From: Coniochaeta sp. PMI_546
Taxonomy: Eukaryota; Ascomycota; Sordariomycetes; Coniochaetales; Coniochaetaceae
Reading direction: 5' to 3'
DNA length: 64,000 bases
Assembly: GCA_021432605.1 (NCBI GenBank)
Contig: MU271146.1
Location: forward strand, 1,054,001-1,118,000
Positions 24,850 to 36,078 of the stretch are shown here, in pieces. The translations under genes and the position numbers were made by a program. The notes below the pieces were generated by a model. The model was not told the origin of the DNA. It searched no databases and saw only the letters and a list, made by a program, of their open reading frames with translations. Positions within the stretch are counted from its first letter, which is position 1. Each line of letters begins with the position of its first letter.

Positions 24850-27126
24850 TTACTCGTCCATGACAGCAGCAAACTTGTCAAGCATCGTCTGCTGTATCGC
24901 CTCGTACTACAGTCGAATCGTTAGCACACCACTCACAACCGCAACAATCACACCAAGGCGCTCGTAGAGATCAGGACATACCTTCTTGCCGATCTTCTCC
25001 TGCCCCTCGCTCGGCAACTCAAACTTCAAGCTCCGCAGCTGGCCCTGCAGGTCCTGCGTGGCCTCGCGGACCTTGGCCCAGCTCTGGCCCTGCGCGATGG
25101 CCTTCTGCGCCTCGTCGTGGAAGCCCATCATGAGCTTCATCATCCACTCCGTCTTCCAGATGGGACAGAAGGCGTCGTAGTCCGAGTAGCCGTTCTGCTG
25201 CAGGAAATCCTCCTTGATCAGCGTCGCCATGTCGAGCGTGATCTTGTCCGGGTCCGACAGCGCCGACTTGCCGACCAGCTGCACCACCTGGTCGAGCTCC
25301 TCGCTGTCCGACAGCAGCTGCCGGATGCGGTCGCGCAGGCGCGGGAAGTCCGGGTACTCCTTCTCGTACCACTTGTCCAGCACGTTGGTGTACTTGCTGT
25401 AGCTGACCGACGTGTTGATCGAGGGGAAGTGCTTGCGCTGCGCGAGCTTCTTGTCCAGGCCCCAGAAGACCTGCACGATGCCCAGCGTCGCCGACGTGAC
25501 GGGGTCCGAGAAGTCACCGCCGGGCGGCGACACGGCGCCGACGATGCTGACGCTGCCGTCCCTGGCAGGCGAGCCGAGAGTCTGGACCTTTCCGGCGCGC
25601 TCGTAGAACGAGGCGAGCTTGGCACTGAGGTAGGCGGGGAAGCCCTGGTCAGCCGGCATCTCTCCCAGACGACCCGAGATTTCTCGCAGCGCCTCCGCCC
25701 ACCGCGACGACGAGTCGGCCATCATCGCCACGTCCATTCCCTGGTCGCGGAAATACTCTGCAACCGTAATTCCAGTGTAAATTGAGGCCTCACGGGCAGC
25801 CACGGGCATGTTGGAGGTGTTGGCGATGAGGGTGGTGCGCTTCATGATGGGTTCCTTGCGACCGTCGACCTCAATCTCGAGCTCTGGGAAATCCTTGAGG
25901 ACTTCGGCCATCTCGTTGCCACGCTCGCCTTGTCGTTCGTGTTAGTAGTCATATGCGGACGTTTGACGATGGAGCATATCTTACCGCATCCTACGTAGAC
26001 GATGACGTCGCTGTTGGAGAACTTGGAGACGGACTGGCTGATGACGGTCTTGCCGCAGCCGAAAGCGCCCGGAATGGCGACGGTGCCGCCTTGTACAGAG
26101 GGGAAAAGGGCGTCGAGCACACGCTGGCCGACCAGGAAGGGCTGGCTGGCCGAGTGCTTCTCTGTGGTGGGGCGGGGCACGCGGACGGGCCAGGTCTGCA
26201 TCATGCCATACTCCGACTTCTTGCCATCGAACTCAACCTCGAGGATCTTCTCGTCGACTGTGTAGCTCCCCTTCGACGCAATCTTGGTGATCGTACCGCG
26301 GGCCCGTGGCGGGAGGAGAATCTTGTGTACGCTGATGAAGGAGTTCTCGTAGACGGTGCCCCAGACGTCACCACCGGCGATGTGGTCGCCGACCTTCATT
26401 GTGGGAGTGAAGTCCCACTTCTTTGTCCTGTCCAGCGCCGGGGCGGCGATACCGCGGGGGATGTAGATGCTCTTAGCCATCTGAGCGATCTTCTCCAGCG
26501 GTCGTTGAATGCCGTCATAGATGTTGTTGAGGAGGCCCGGGCCTAACTCGACCGATAGGGGCTTGCCGGTTCGGATGACAGGGTCGCCGACCATGACTCC
26601 GGCTGTTCAAGACGTCTTGTTAGCTGTGTGATGATCATCTTCGGCTTTCATTGGTATTGCAGGGCGTACCGGTCTCCTCGTATACTTGGATAGTTGCCTG
26701 GTCGGCGTTGATACGAATGACTTCGCCAACTAGTTGATCATGGCCGACCTTGACCAACTCGTACATGGCCACACCAATCATGTCCTCAGCAATGACGACG
26801 GGTCTTTGGTCGCATTGTTAGTAACACGGGACAGCGAGGAGGAGGTTCGGTAGGAGCTCGAAACTAACCCAGAGACAGAGTAGATCTTGCCTGCAAGGAT
26901 AGGGTGTTAGTTAGTACACGATAACAACGTAACACCGCCACTTGAAAGCCTACCTGTATGGACGCCATCTTCTTTTGCTTGTTTCTGCATCGTGAGAATG
27001 TGAAGTTAGCTCTGTGTTCTCTATCGACCCCCGCGGGGTAGCAGGCAGCATTGCTGGGAATGCACGACGAGGAGCTTGACGTCGATGCGGCAAATTGGAG
27101 AAATGGACGAAGCTTACGGCTGCCAT
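24850..27126 (-). CDS. VMA1: V-type H+-ATPase catalytic subunit A
   Basis: Seven exons on the minus strand: 27118-27126, 26954-26984, 26869-26890, 26670-26803, 25985-26602, 24982-25928 and 24850-24906, giving 605 aa, near the 607 of Neurospora. The 5' exons are tiny (9, 31 and 22 nt) but all junctions restore the family sequence: [24 protein letters not shown] and [11 protein letters not shown]. The Walker A loop is [11 protein letters not shown], and the catalytic domain has [29 protein letters not shown]. It hydrolyses ATP in the V1 sector to acidify vacuoles. The last exon encodes [18 protein letters not shown]. An alternative start is ATG 26990 in frame, which would skip the 9-nt exon. 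No intein is present. A long in-frame ORF extends upstream of exon 1. Confidence 0.94.
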
Positions 27127-28633
27127 TCTGGGAGGAGCTGCAGGTTCAGCCGCGGGTCCGTCGATACGAGACTCGTGACTGGGAGAATGAGAGGGCAAAG
27201 GAGGCTCTGGCTCTTGTTGTAGGACGGTGTGCAGAGATAAGGGTGATGATGTAGATGGTGGTTGAGGCTTCGATGGAGAGCCAGGGAGTTGGTAGGTCGA
27301 AGCTATGTGTTGAGCCTCTGAAGCTAGCGAGGCTGGCTGGAGCTCCTGGTTCGCTGCTGTGGCCGATAGTGGAGCTGGTGCTGGAGGCGGAGAAGGCGAT
27401 GATGCAGCAGCAGGACCGTCCACTGACGGGACACTCTCAAAGTGGCTCTCCAGGTGGTCTTGCGCTAGACCTAGCTCTTGCTGCTGACGAGACCGTCTCA
27501 GCAGATCAACCAGCGAAGCCCGCGCCTTGAGCCTCGGGCGCAATCCGAGTTGCATAAACTACAATTGGGTCTCGAGATGCTTTGACGTCGAGAAATAAAC
27601 ACGGAAATGATGGGTTGCGTGGCTTTTGTGGAGAGTTATTGCGAATAGGCAAGAGACATCGATGTTGTTTGTCCGAGGTGGTCAGCAAGGTACCTACTAG
27701 ACTAGTCTACAGCGTAGCAGTGGCTGCCTTATCTGCCGTTGCTATGAGGGGCACTGGTAAGGTAAACCCCCAAGCAAGAAGCCATGACCTCAAGCTATAC
27801 ACATCGAGATACAAGGCAAATAGGTGAGATAACAAAACAAGACCCTGATGCGCAAATACCGTTAGTGTCTAAGGTACCGAGGAGTTATCGTAGTATGTGC
27901 CCTTGAGATATACCGCAGCTGCAAAATCGGATCAGACAATACAGACAGACATGCACTCAAGCAAATAGACTGGGATCAAGGCCATGTTGTATTGATCAGC
28001 GTCACCAGACTCTGCAACAGACCCTTCCTCAAGAACACGTCCAGTGGCCTCTACTCACTGGGCGTCCCGCCTGACAAGCCTCCGCCACCCTCGTCACGGT
28101 GCGATACCTATGTACATGGACTCAGTCAGGAGTGTGAAGACTGCCGGACTGAATCACCAACCACGCTCCAAACTGCCACTTTCCCAGCAATGTTACCCTC
28201 GATAGAGCGTCCCTCAGTTCCAGAGACCTTGTCCTTCTCACCCCCTCGCCTCATCCTCTCAACCTCGAGAAAAAAGCAGACACCGCGTCGATAAATCAAG
28301 GCGAGGTGATGTTTGCAAAACCCAGCAAAAGTAACGAAGAAAATCAATGCAAGACCATCCTGCCGGATTTATGTCACCTGCCTCGGAACGCCGCCAAACA
28401 GTAGGGGATTAGCACGGCGAAAAAGTGTTTCGCTCAAGAAGGACCCCCTCGACCACAGCAAAAGAAATTGATGTGACTTTTCCACCAGATAGAAACGCGG
28501 AAAACAACCGTGCCACCGTTCCGTTCCGGTTGATGCAAGTATATAGAAAAACTCTCTTTTGGATTCCGGGCTGTTGAAGAACCTCCATTGTTCCGACAAA
28601 AACACATTAAGAGCATCGTTTGATGACGAGGTA
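27127..28633. other. Intergenic: V-ATPase A promoter/5'UTR and SET1 3' flank
   Basis: The part next to VMA1 (27127-27555) is open in frame with VMA1 exon 1 but CT-rich on the coding strand, as expected for a 5'UTR. No gene seen in 27556-28633. Confidence 0.5.
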
Positions 28634-31600
28634 TTAGTTGAGGAATCCTTTGCAGGCCGCCGTACCGCAGAGACAGGGGATGCGGTCCAAGCTGCCAATC
28701 TCGCGCTCGAATTTGTAGTCGTAGGTCAGCTCCTCGTCTGTGACAATGTTAGCATGTGGCGGCCTGGTGAGTGCACCAGATTTGGGAAACCTACTCTGAG
28801 CAATATCGCGGAGGGCATAAATGACGATCCGCTTGCTGCCCTCGACCTTGATTATCTTGGCCGTGCAGTTCGGCATGCAGCTATGGTTGATGAATCTCGC
28901 AATGCCGCCCTTCTTCGTGGCGTCGATGACCGTGTTATCGTCAATGCGGAAGAGATAACTGCTGCCGATGCCGCTCTTGAGGTACCGCCTCTCGCGCAGC
29001 TCGGCAATCTGCTGACGGACTTCTTCGCCGACGTACTCGATGATCATGTCGTCCTTCGGAATGTTCTCCATTGCATACAGACCCCAGTTGTGGATGGCGG
29101 ACCGTGCGAACTTGACCGGCTTCTTGCGCTTCTTCAGCTGGTTGAAGCGCAGAACATCCGAGTCCTGACCGAGCGTCTTCCGCTGGTCGTTCAGGTCCGC
29201 GACAAATCGGCGGTTGTTGACACGGTTGGCGCGGGAATTGCCCTTGGCGACGAGAGCCTCGGCAGCAAGTCTGGCAGCTTCCGCAGCAGAAGCCGCCGCG
29301 TCCTTGCCACCCTTCCCAGCAGCATTCGCCTGGCGCTCTTCTCGGGCCTTTTTCACCTTGATGTGATGCGGGAGATACTTGGACTTCTCAGAGTTAAGGA
29401 TCTTGTGGACGCCTTCTGTGCGAGCGCTCCCGGTCGAGTTGGGTACATAGTACCCCTCTATTTCGACTGATTGCTCCGTTGTCCCGTCTAGAGAGTTCAG
29501 CTCCCGGGTTCGCTCGCGTTGCCACAGCCACAGCTCGGGATCGCCCAGCGAACCGACAGGAAACCTCTTCTTGAGCTTGCTGAAGTCCGGTTGGTCCTTC
29601 GTAGTCAGGGACAACTTCGCAAAGGCAGAAACATCAAGTGTGAAATCAGGAGGAAGTCGGAGCGCAGGCTGCTTCTCTGTAGGATAGAGAGCCTCGTCCA
29701 AGTCGGGCTCGGTTTCTTCGGTCTTTGCCTCCTTGACTTCATCCGGCTGTACCGTTTCCACCTTAGGGACCTTGGGCTCATCGGCTTCGGACTTTGCTTC
29801 AGGCTCGGGAATGTCCACATCTTCGGCTTGCTGCTGCGACGCTTCCTCCTCAAAGATTTCCTGCTGCCGCTTTTTGAGCGCCTCGCGCTCCTCGAGCTGT
29901 TGTTTTTTGGTCTTCTTCTTTGCCTTGAGCGGCTTCTTCTTGCCTTGTAGATCACTGACGGGCGTGGGCATTCGAGAATCATCAGTCTCCCTGTCCTCGG
30001 GCACATCTGCATCAGGAAGGATAATGTCCTCGGATACATCCGGAGACGGATAATCGTGTTCCATGCGGTCAATCGTCACGCCAAAGAGCTCCTCGTCCGT
30101 TTTCTTTTGTCGCTTGAGCGCCGTTTCGATCTGAAGGTCCAGCTTCCTCTTCCGCTTCAGAGCTGTTGACCCAAGAGCAAAACTTGCTTCTGTCATTGAA
30201 TCTTCTTCCGGCGGGCCCCAAGAACCATATTCCTCCCTGGGCTCATCATCGTCTGTGCTCATCCGACTTCGAGGGCGAGACTCTGGCTCTTCCGTATCCC
30301 GCATGATCGAATCACGAGCAACCGAGTCGCGGTTCTCGGTCTCGTCTTCAGACTCTTCTTCACTTTCATTCTGCAGCCGGTGGTGTAATGAGCGGAAAGG
30401 TCGTATCACAGGACGCCGGCGAGCAAATGGATCCTTGAAAACCTGCTTCCGGGGCTCGCCGTTGACTTTGCGGATGCGCGGCAGCCTCGAGACATCCAAG
30501 CGCGCTGTACGTCGTTCGATCGGGTCGGCCCTGGAATTTGGCGTGCTGATAGGAGACTTGTCTTCTGACTCCTCGAAGACCAGTGACGGAATCCTCGAAC
30601 CAAGCGGGTCCTCGATATTCAGTCTCCGGCGCTTCGCCACATGATTCGCAGGATTGAGGAACTCGTACAGTGCCGGCGCCGCAATTTTCGTCCTGATATG
30701 TTTGATGAGCTGCTCCGTCATCTCTCTTGTCGCGACATCGCGCGCCTCTAACACGGGATCGAAGTTCTTGGCCCGCTGCTTCTTCTCCTCTTCGAGATCT
30801 GCATCGGCATCTCGGCGGCGTTGGGCATCTTCTTTGCGCCGGCTGTCTTGCTCTTCCCGATGCTTGTTATCCATAGTCGCCCGCCGTTGCGGACTCGCTG
30901 TCCGCCTTCGGGTGGCAGCGGGCGAGGATGTATCCTTGCCAACATTGCCATAGAGGCGCAGGTCCATAACCATAGTATAGTTGAAGAAAAGCGTGTTGCT
31001 GGCGACCCTTGCGCATCGTTCTGCCTCAGAACGCCCCTGGGGGCTGTCCTTGAAGATAATATAGTAACCCGTCTTGTCGATGCGAATGTCCTCAAACATG
31101 TGCGTCTTCAACCGTTTCTTCATATGAGCGATGATGGTAGGCATAACAGGGACGAACTCGTGCGCGATGAAGATGTAGGGTTCTCGTTTTAGGTTAGCGA
31201 TGACCGGATCCGGTTCGACCAACGGGACTCGCGGCTTCGTCGGTGGAACCCACGCTGGCGCTTCAGCGACAGGTTGAGCGCGTTGTGCAGCTGGTGCTTT
31301 GGGTGCTGTTGGAGGAGGTCCCAACACCGGCCCAGCAGCTCCATCCTTCGGCCGTGGGCCAGTCGGTATCCTGGCAGCAGCAGACGGTGTTTGCGACTTC
31401 TCTCTGTCTCCCATAATGACCTCTTCGAGCATGCGCGAGCTTTTCCGTCCTTCAGGATCAAATTCGACGCGCACTGTATTAGCCTCTATTCTCTTGCCAT
31501 GCATTCCCCTCACAGCCCGCCTCGCAGCGTCCGACGCGATCACCGGCTGTGGACGAACACGGCTGGGTTTAGAGTCCTTGTATCTGAATGTCGCGAAACC

Positions 31601-32666
31601 CAAATAACTTCCAGTCTCCGGGTGCATTTTGTTACTGCTCTCGGCAATGTCACCATATTGGGCAAAGATCTGAGTGACACGCGTGAAAGTGATCAAGGGA
31701 TTAAATCCAGACACAACAATCTGCGTCGGCGGTCCGGGCCCACAGGATGTCTTGGGGTCGAAAGGGTACGGCTTCAGATTGTAAGGAGCGTGGCGCAACC
31801 GAGCGCGCGCAAGATGGAAATCGACATTGATGTAGTTCAACTTGCCGCCTTTGGCTAGGCGCGGGTCTGGAGGGGGAGCGTCATCTTCATCGTCCTATTC
31901 GACAGTATTAGCCAATTGCTTCAATAGATGAGATGACACTCCCCCTCTGCCACGCCAGATATGTTATATGTGTACGTACCAATCCAAACTCCTGAAGTAT
32001 GGGTTTTGCTTTTCTCTTGTCGGAGGTCGGTAATTTTCGATCGGTGAAGGGATCATATGTACATTTGATGCCTCTGACTGAACGGGTGGGATCTCTGGCC
32101 GGAAGGCGCCCGGTGACGCTAGGTAGCAGGGAGAGAGGAGTAGACGTGCCATCAGCGGACACGGCGGCATGGGAGACAAATCCGTTAGACTTTTCGGCAT
32201 GATGTGGTGTGAGCGACTGTGCTTTGGTAGGAAGGACAGGATTCTTGTATGAAGGAGAGTCGATGTTGGTGAGTGGGGTTATAGACGTGGAATGCGGTTT
32301 GGTGGCTGGTCCAGAAACCTGCTGCGTTGCAGAGGAACTAAAAACAGAGCTGGAGCTCTCGTGAGAACTTGCTGATCCAACGGCCTGAACTGAATCTCCG
32401 ATGAGGGAGTCAGCATCATCGTTTGGAGGATGCGCTGGTTCGGAAGAGCCATTTGGCAGAGATTGCGACGACGACGTTAAACCTTCGTCCCGACGGTCGA
32501 AACCCAACGGAGCGGCGCGTCCATCGAGGTCAGCAGGGTTGGAGGTCGACAAGCGCGATCCGGATGTCTCTGTCTTTGCCTTCTCTCGCTCCATGGCCCG
32601 GTCCTTCGCGGCGCGAGTGGCGGCCGGGAAGAACTCTTTGTAGCCAGGCCCGGGAGGGCGAGTCAT
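28634..32666 (-). CDS. SET1: Histone H3 lysine-4 methyltransferase SET1 (COMPASS catalytic subunit)
   Basis: Three exons on the minus strand, 31980-32666, 28795-31894 and 28634-28737, give 1296 aa, close to Neurospora SET-1. The protein methylates H3K4 in the COMPASS complex. Visible parts: a disordered N-terminus; an RRM at about 283-375 ([26 protein letters not shown]); a second RRM-like domain at about 460-535 ([29 protein letters not shown]); acidic/Lys-rich linkers; the N-SET region (about 1010-1150); SET domain with IIEYVGEEV and [11 protein letters not shown]; post-[16 protein letters not shown] ending at the C-terminus. The last intron (28738-28794, GTAGGT...CACAG) lies inside the SET domain; removing it gives the canonical [14 protein letters not shown]. 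That intron is 57 nt and stop-free. Confidence 0.95.
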
Positions 32667-33941
32667 GGTGAGGATGATGGAGTTCTACCGCGTCCACCTT
32701 CCTCCAACCATCATATCTCGCGTTGGTGATGTTGACAGACACCATGCATGTGTTGTTGATGGGATTGATGCGTTGTGGTGTGGCAAACTTACGCGCGCAT
32801 ACAGAGTTCACGCGACAAAGATATTCTGCCGCAGGGAGAAAGTGGGCGGCGGTCTGTGGGTGGAGATCTCGACGCTGAGTCCGGTTCTCATCGACTGCCG
32901 TGACAAGCCAGTGAGCTTCCAGTTAAATCTCGTAAGTGTTATCGCTGTGTTCCAAGGTTTCGTTTTCACTATCACAGGCGGAGGCCAAGCGTGCGGAAAA
33001 GTGGTGGTGGCGGATGGAAAGCGGTTAACAATCGAGGTTTTGAGGTGAGGTCAGAAATGAAGTTTGAGGAATCGGGAAACTTGTCCAACCTAAGCCAAGC
33101 CAAAGCAGTGAGGCCCCAGTTCTTTTCCCAGCCAGGGATGAATGGTGTTTATTAGCGTACACCAACCTTCAGCCACTGCAGAGCCAATGAGATGCGGGGA
33201 ATGGCCGGTACGTAGGTACCTATAGTAGGTACCCACAGCGAGTTGCGCCTGAATAAACGGTTCCTGCACCTCCCTGGGTTCCTGCCTCTACTGGTTGGTA
33301 GTGTGTCGTGTAGGAACGAGCACGCTGCCACTCGCTCCTTCCCGAGTTAATTGGTAAATCACCTCTGAGCTGTAACTCGTCGGGTTGCTCCCATTATGGA
33401 GCTGAAGAAAGGGGACAGGATGGAACCTGTGGCTGAGAATCATTTTGTGTGGTAGATCTGCAGCTGAATCCAAGTTGTCAGTTTCCAATCAGACAAAATC
33501 GATGGTCGCGTCAAAGAAATGCCCAGCACTTTCAGCTTGAAACCGATACAACGGTTGCCTGCCGCAGACTGGCTGGCAATTTGAACATTCATGATCTCCG
33601 TGGCAGGTATATAGCACTGACAAAAAACATTCGATCACGTCGTCTTACACAACCTCTACTCTCGGGTTTTCTAACTCGTTATACGTCCCAGTCGTAACCT
33701 AATAATACAAATTCGAATAACCGCTCCGGCATGAGCTAGCGCTTCACACGGAGACCATGTTCGTGTTCCGACAGGAGCTTTTCCTAGACTGAAAGAAAAT
33801 GATGCCGGAGCGGACGAGAAGAACTGACGAGCGCAGCCTCATTTCAAGGTTGCATACCGCCAGACGAGACCACACCCAATTCCATAAGATGCTGTAGACA
33901 AAAAGGAGAGACATAAAACATAATTTCGAATCTGAGCCCAT
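32667..33941. other. Intergenic: SET1 promoter and 3' flank of the securin candidate
   Basis: No gene. A small GGTACC/TAGGTA cluster lies at about 33208-33233. Confidence 0.5.
33208..33233. repeat. GGTA motif cluster
   Basis: Overlapping GGTACGTAGGTACC and TAGTAGGTACC words; same motif family as at 10.6, 21.0, 35.7 and 60.6 kb. Confidence 0.4.
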
Positions 33942-35400
33942 TTAGAACTGAAGGTTCAGCTGGAAGTCATCATCGGACCCGTCATTAGCAGGCAAGCCCG
34001 AACCACCAAGGTTGCCATCCTCCTCCTCATCGCCATCAAAGATGGACAAGAACTCCAGCCTCTTCAACGCTTCGTTCTCACTTTTGGCCACCTGGGCGTA
34101 GCGAGCAGGTGTGATGGTGCAATCGGATCCTGTAGAGGTTGTGCTCACTGACCGAGTCATTGTGCGTTTGACCGGTCCGGCTGGAGTCTTTGGTCTATTC
34201 GAACCCTGGATCACCGATGATGTCGACCGTCCCTTGCTGTATCCCAGCGTGCTCCTCGACGCAGCAACCGCGGTGGCTCGGTCCGTTGACGATTCCCTCG
34301 TCATTGCCGGTCGTTGAGCTTTGCGATTGAGTGGTAGCAAGCAGTTCGGCCCCTTAAAAATGCTCGGTGCTGGATTGTTGCTGGGATTTCTGGCATTCGT
34401 AAGTGTTGTGGATGGTTTCGGTGCCAAGGCCAAGGCTGAGGCGGCTTTACGTGCAGCAATTGTCGGCGGCTGCTTGGGAAGGGCACGAGCGATAGGTCTC
34501 TTGTTTGCTCTGAGCGTTCCCTCGCCTTGCTCTGTGACAGGCGCAAGAGGCTTGTTTACCTTCGCAGTTTTCGTCTCCGGAACGTCTCCAATGCTCCAGT
34601 CGAACTCCTCCATATCCTTTCGGACCTGGTCGTCCAGTTTTTTGAAGTCTCTCTGTCTCCGCTCCTCCATCTCGCGTTCATGAATCGGCACGCCATTCTC
34701 GTCCACGCGGTTGAAGTAATGGTTATAGTAGCCCTTCAAAAGATTCTCTGGCTTCAACCCCTCGAAAGTCATGGCCCCCGCAGGAAGGATATCGGACTCA
34801 TAAGGAACGTCTTTTGGTCTGGGTGGTGCGTATTCAATGTCTTCCTCCTCCTCCTCCTCCTCGAGAGGGCTTGTCTTGTCGAGATGGACGCCTAATTTGG
34901 ACGACTCATGGTTGACTGTGCCATGTCTCAGAGGCTTGAGAGTTGTTGGCTTGGCTTGTGTTCTCTCCAGCTTGTTTACAATCTCCTTCACGCCTGTGCC
35001 CTGTCCGGTGCGTGCTTTGGCATTGGTTGTCTTGTTGCCAAGGGGGGCTCGGCTGGTCCGAGGCTCTGTATGCAGCCTGTGAGCATCCCACAAAACATGG
35101 CAGGAACTGATACAATGTAACGGACTTACCCAGAGGCGTAACGAAGTTCGACTTTCCCCCTTTTCCAATGGTTGTAATGTTCTCATTATTATTCTTGGGA
35201 CGGAGCACGCTCTTGCCACCGAGACCGTGTGTTGCATTCTCGTCGTTCAGCGGGATCTTGAGAGGAGTCTTTGGATATCGAGCTCCTGGTGTCTTTGGCT
35301 GCAGGATCCGAAAGCCTTGGTTTTGCTGCTGCTGCTTCGCTACAGCACCGGCCTGGTGGCTGAACGCCAGGTTCTCCTGGTCCTTGTGTGCTGCCAACAT
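33942..35400 (-). CDS. Candidate securin-like protein (D-box, acidic, disordered)
   Basis: Two exons on the minus strand, 35130-35400 and 33942-35065, give 464 aa. Intron GTAAGT...CATACAG closes phase at VTPL/E/PRTSR. The N-terminus starts MLAAHKDQENLAFSHQ, has paired TP motifs (KTPGARYPKTPLKIPLNDEN), and at residues 96-105 carries RAPLGNKTTN, a perfect RxxLxxxxN destruction box resembling the RAPLG box of fission-yeast Cut2. A Glu run then leads to a conserved-looking core (PRPKDVPYESDILPAG, LKPENLLKGYYNHYFNRVDENGVP). The C-terminus is Ser/Thr-rich with an acidic end. Securin binds and inhibits separase until anaphase. Securins are poorly conserved, so the assignment is inference from the D-box and layout; a conserved fungal protein of other function is possible. 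The gene model itself is sound. Confidence 0.6.
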
Positions 35401-36078
35401 GGCCGCCCTGGTTTCTATGGGAAAGAAACGATGCTCGTGATCCGTATGCTTGGCGGTGCGCAAACTGCACGTCCAGTTGAGTCCAGTTTTTGTTGTATCG
35501 GTACGGTTAATGTAGTCACTGATAATGAAGAGACGCGACTCCTGAGTGCGGAGATGAATGCAAGGAGTAGATAGTTGAAATTGGCTAGACTCATACGAAG
35601 TTACGTGTGGATTTGTTTGTGTTGGCACGACAACGGTTGCATACCTCAATCATTCGAAAGTGGGTCCACTCACAAGCTTCCACCTCCAGTTTTTGTGGCA
35701 GCTACTACGCAGTAGGTACACTAAGGTAGTGTACCTTAGGTACCTTACCTGACTGGATACACACATGTCCCTCTGAAACTCCCAAAGTCGCTGCATTTCA
35801 GGCTGCGCTTGAACCCCACCTCCTTTTCTGTGTGGAGGAAGGTGCAACCAACAAACAGTGCCCCGCTGATCAGACAACAGACGCACTGCAACGAATGAGG
35901 GGCACTTTTGGACAGCCATCCCATTCCGTTCCATCCTGAACGACTGCACCGCCATCTTTCTTCCTCCCTCACTGACCAAACCAACTACCTAATCTCTTGT
36001 CGCATTCCAGCCAGCTGCTGAAGCTTCCCGATCTCCCTATCTTTAGAAAATACCTGCGCTTTTCTGACGCCAGCAATC
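35401..36078. promoter_or_regulatory. Divergent promoter, securin candidate / tropomyosin
   Basis: The two starts are 678 bases apart and face away from each other. A GGTA palindrome cluster lies at 35709-35750. CT-rich sequence at about 35960-36078 looks like the tropomyosin 5'UTR. Confidence 0.55.
35709..35750. repeat. GGTA/TACC palindrome cluster
   Basis: Contains CTAAGGTA-GTG-TACCTTAG, an 8-base perfect inverted repeat around a 3-base loop, followed by further GGTACC/TTACC words. Confidence 0.55.

Noticed and set aside
25117-25785. 222-codon plus-strand ORF
   Set aside because: Antisense to V-ATPase subunit A; Val/Arg-rich shadow.
25929-25984. Possible intein in V-ATPase subunit A
   Set aside because: The interruption is a 56-nt spliceosomal intron with GT/AG ends; no intein blocks are present.
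28559-29470. 303-codon plus-strand ORF
   Set aside because: Antisense to the SET domain exon of SET1; no family features.
34835-34865. TCC trinucleotide repeat
   Set aside because: It is coding: the complementary strand encodes the Glu run of the securin candidate, so it is not listed as a separate repeat.
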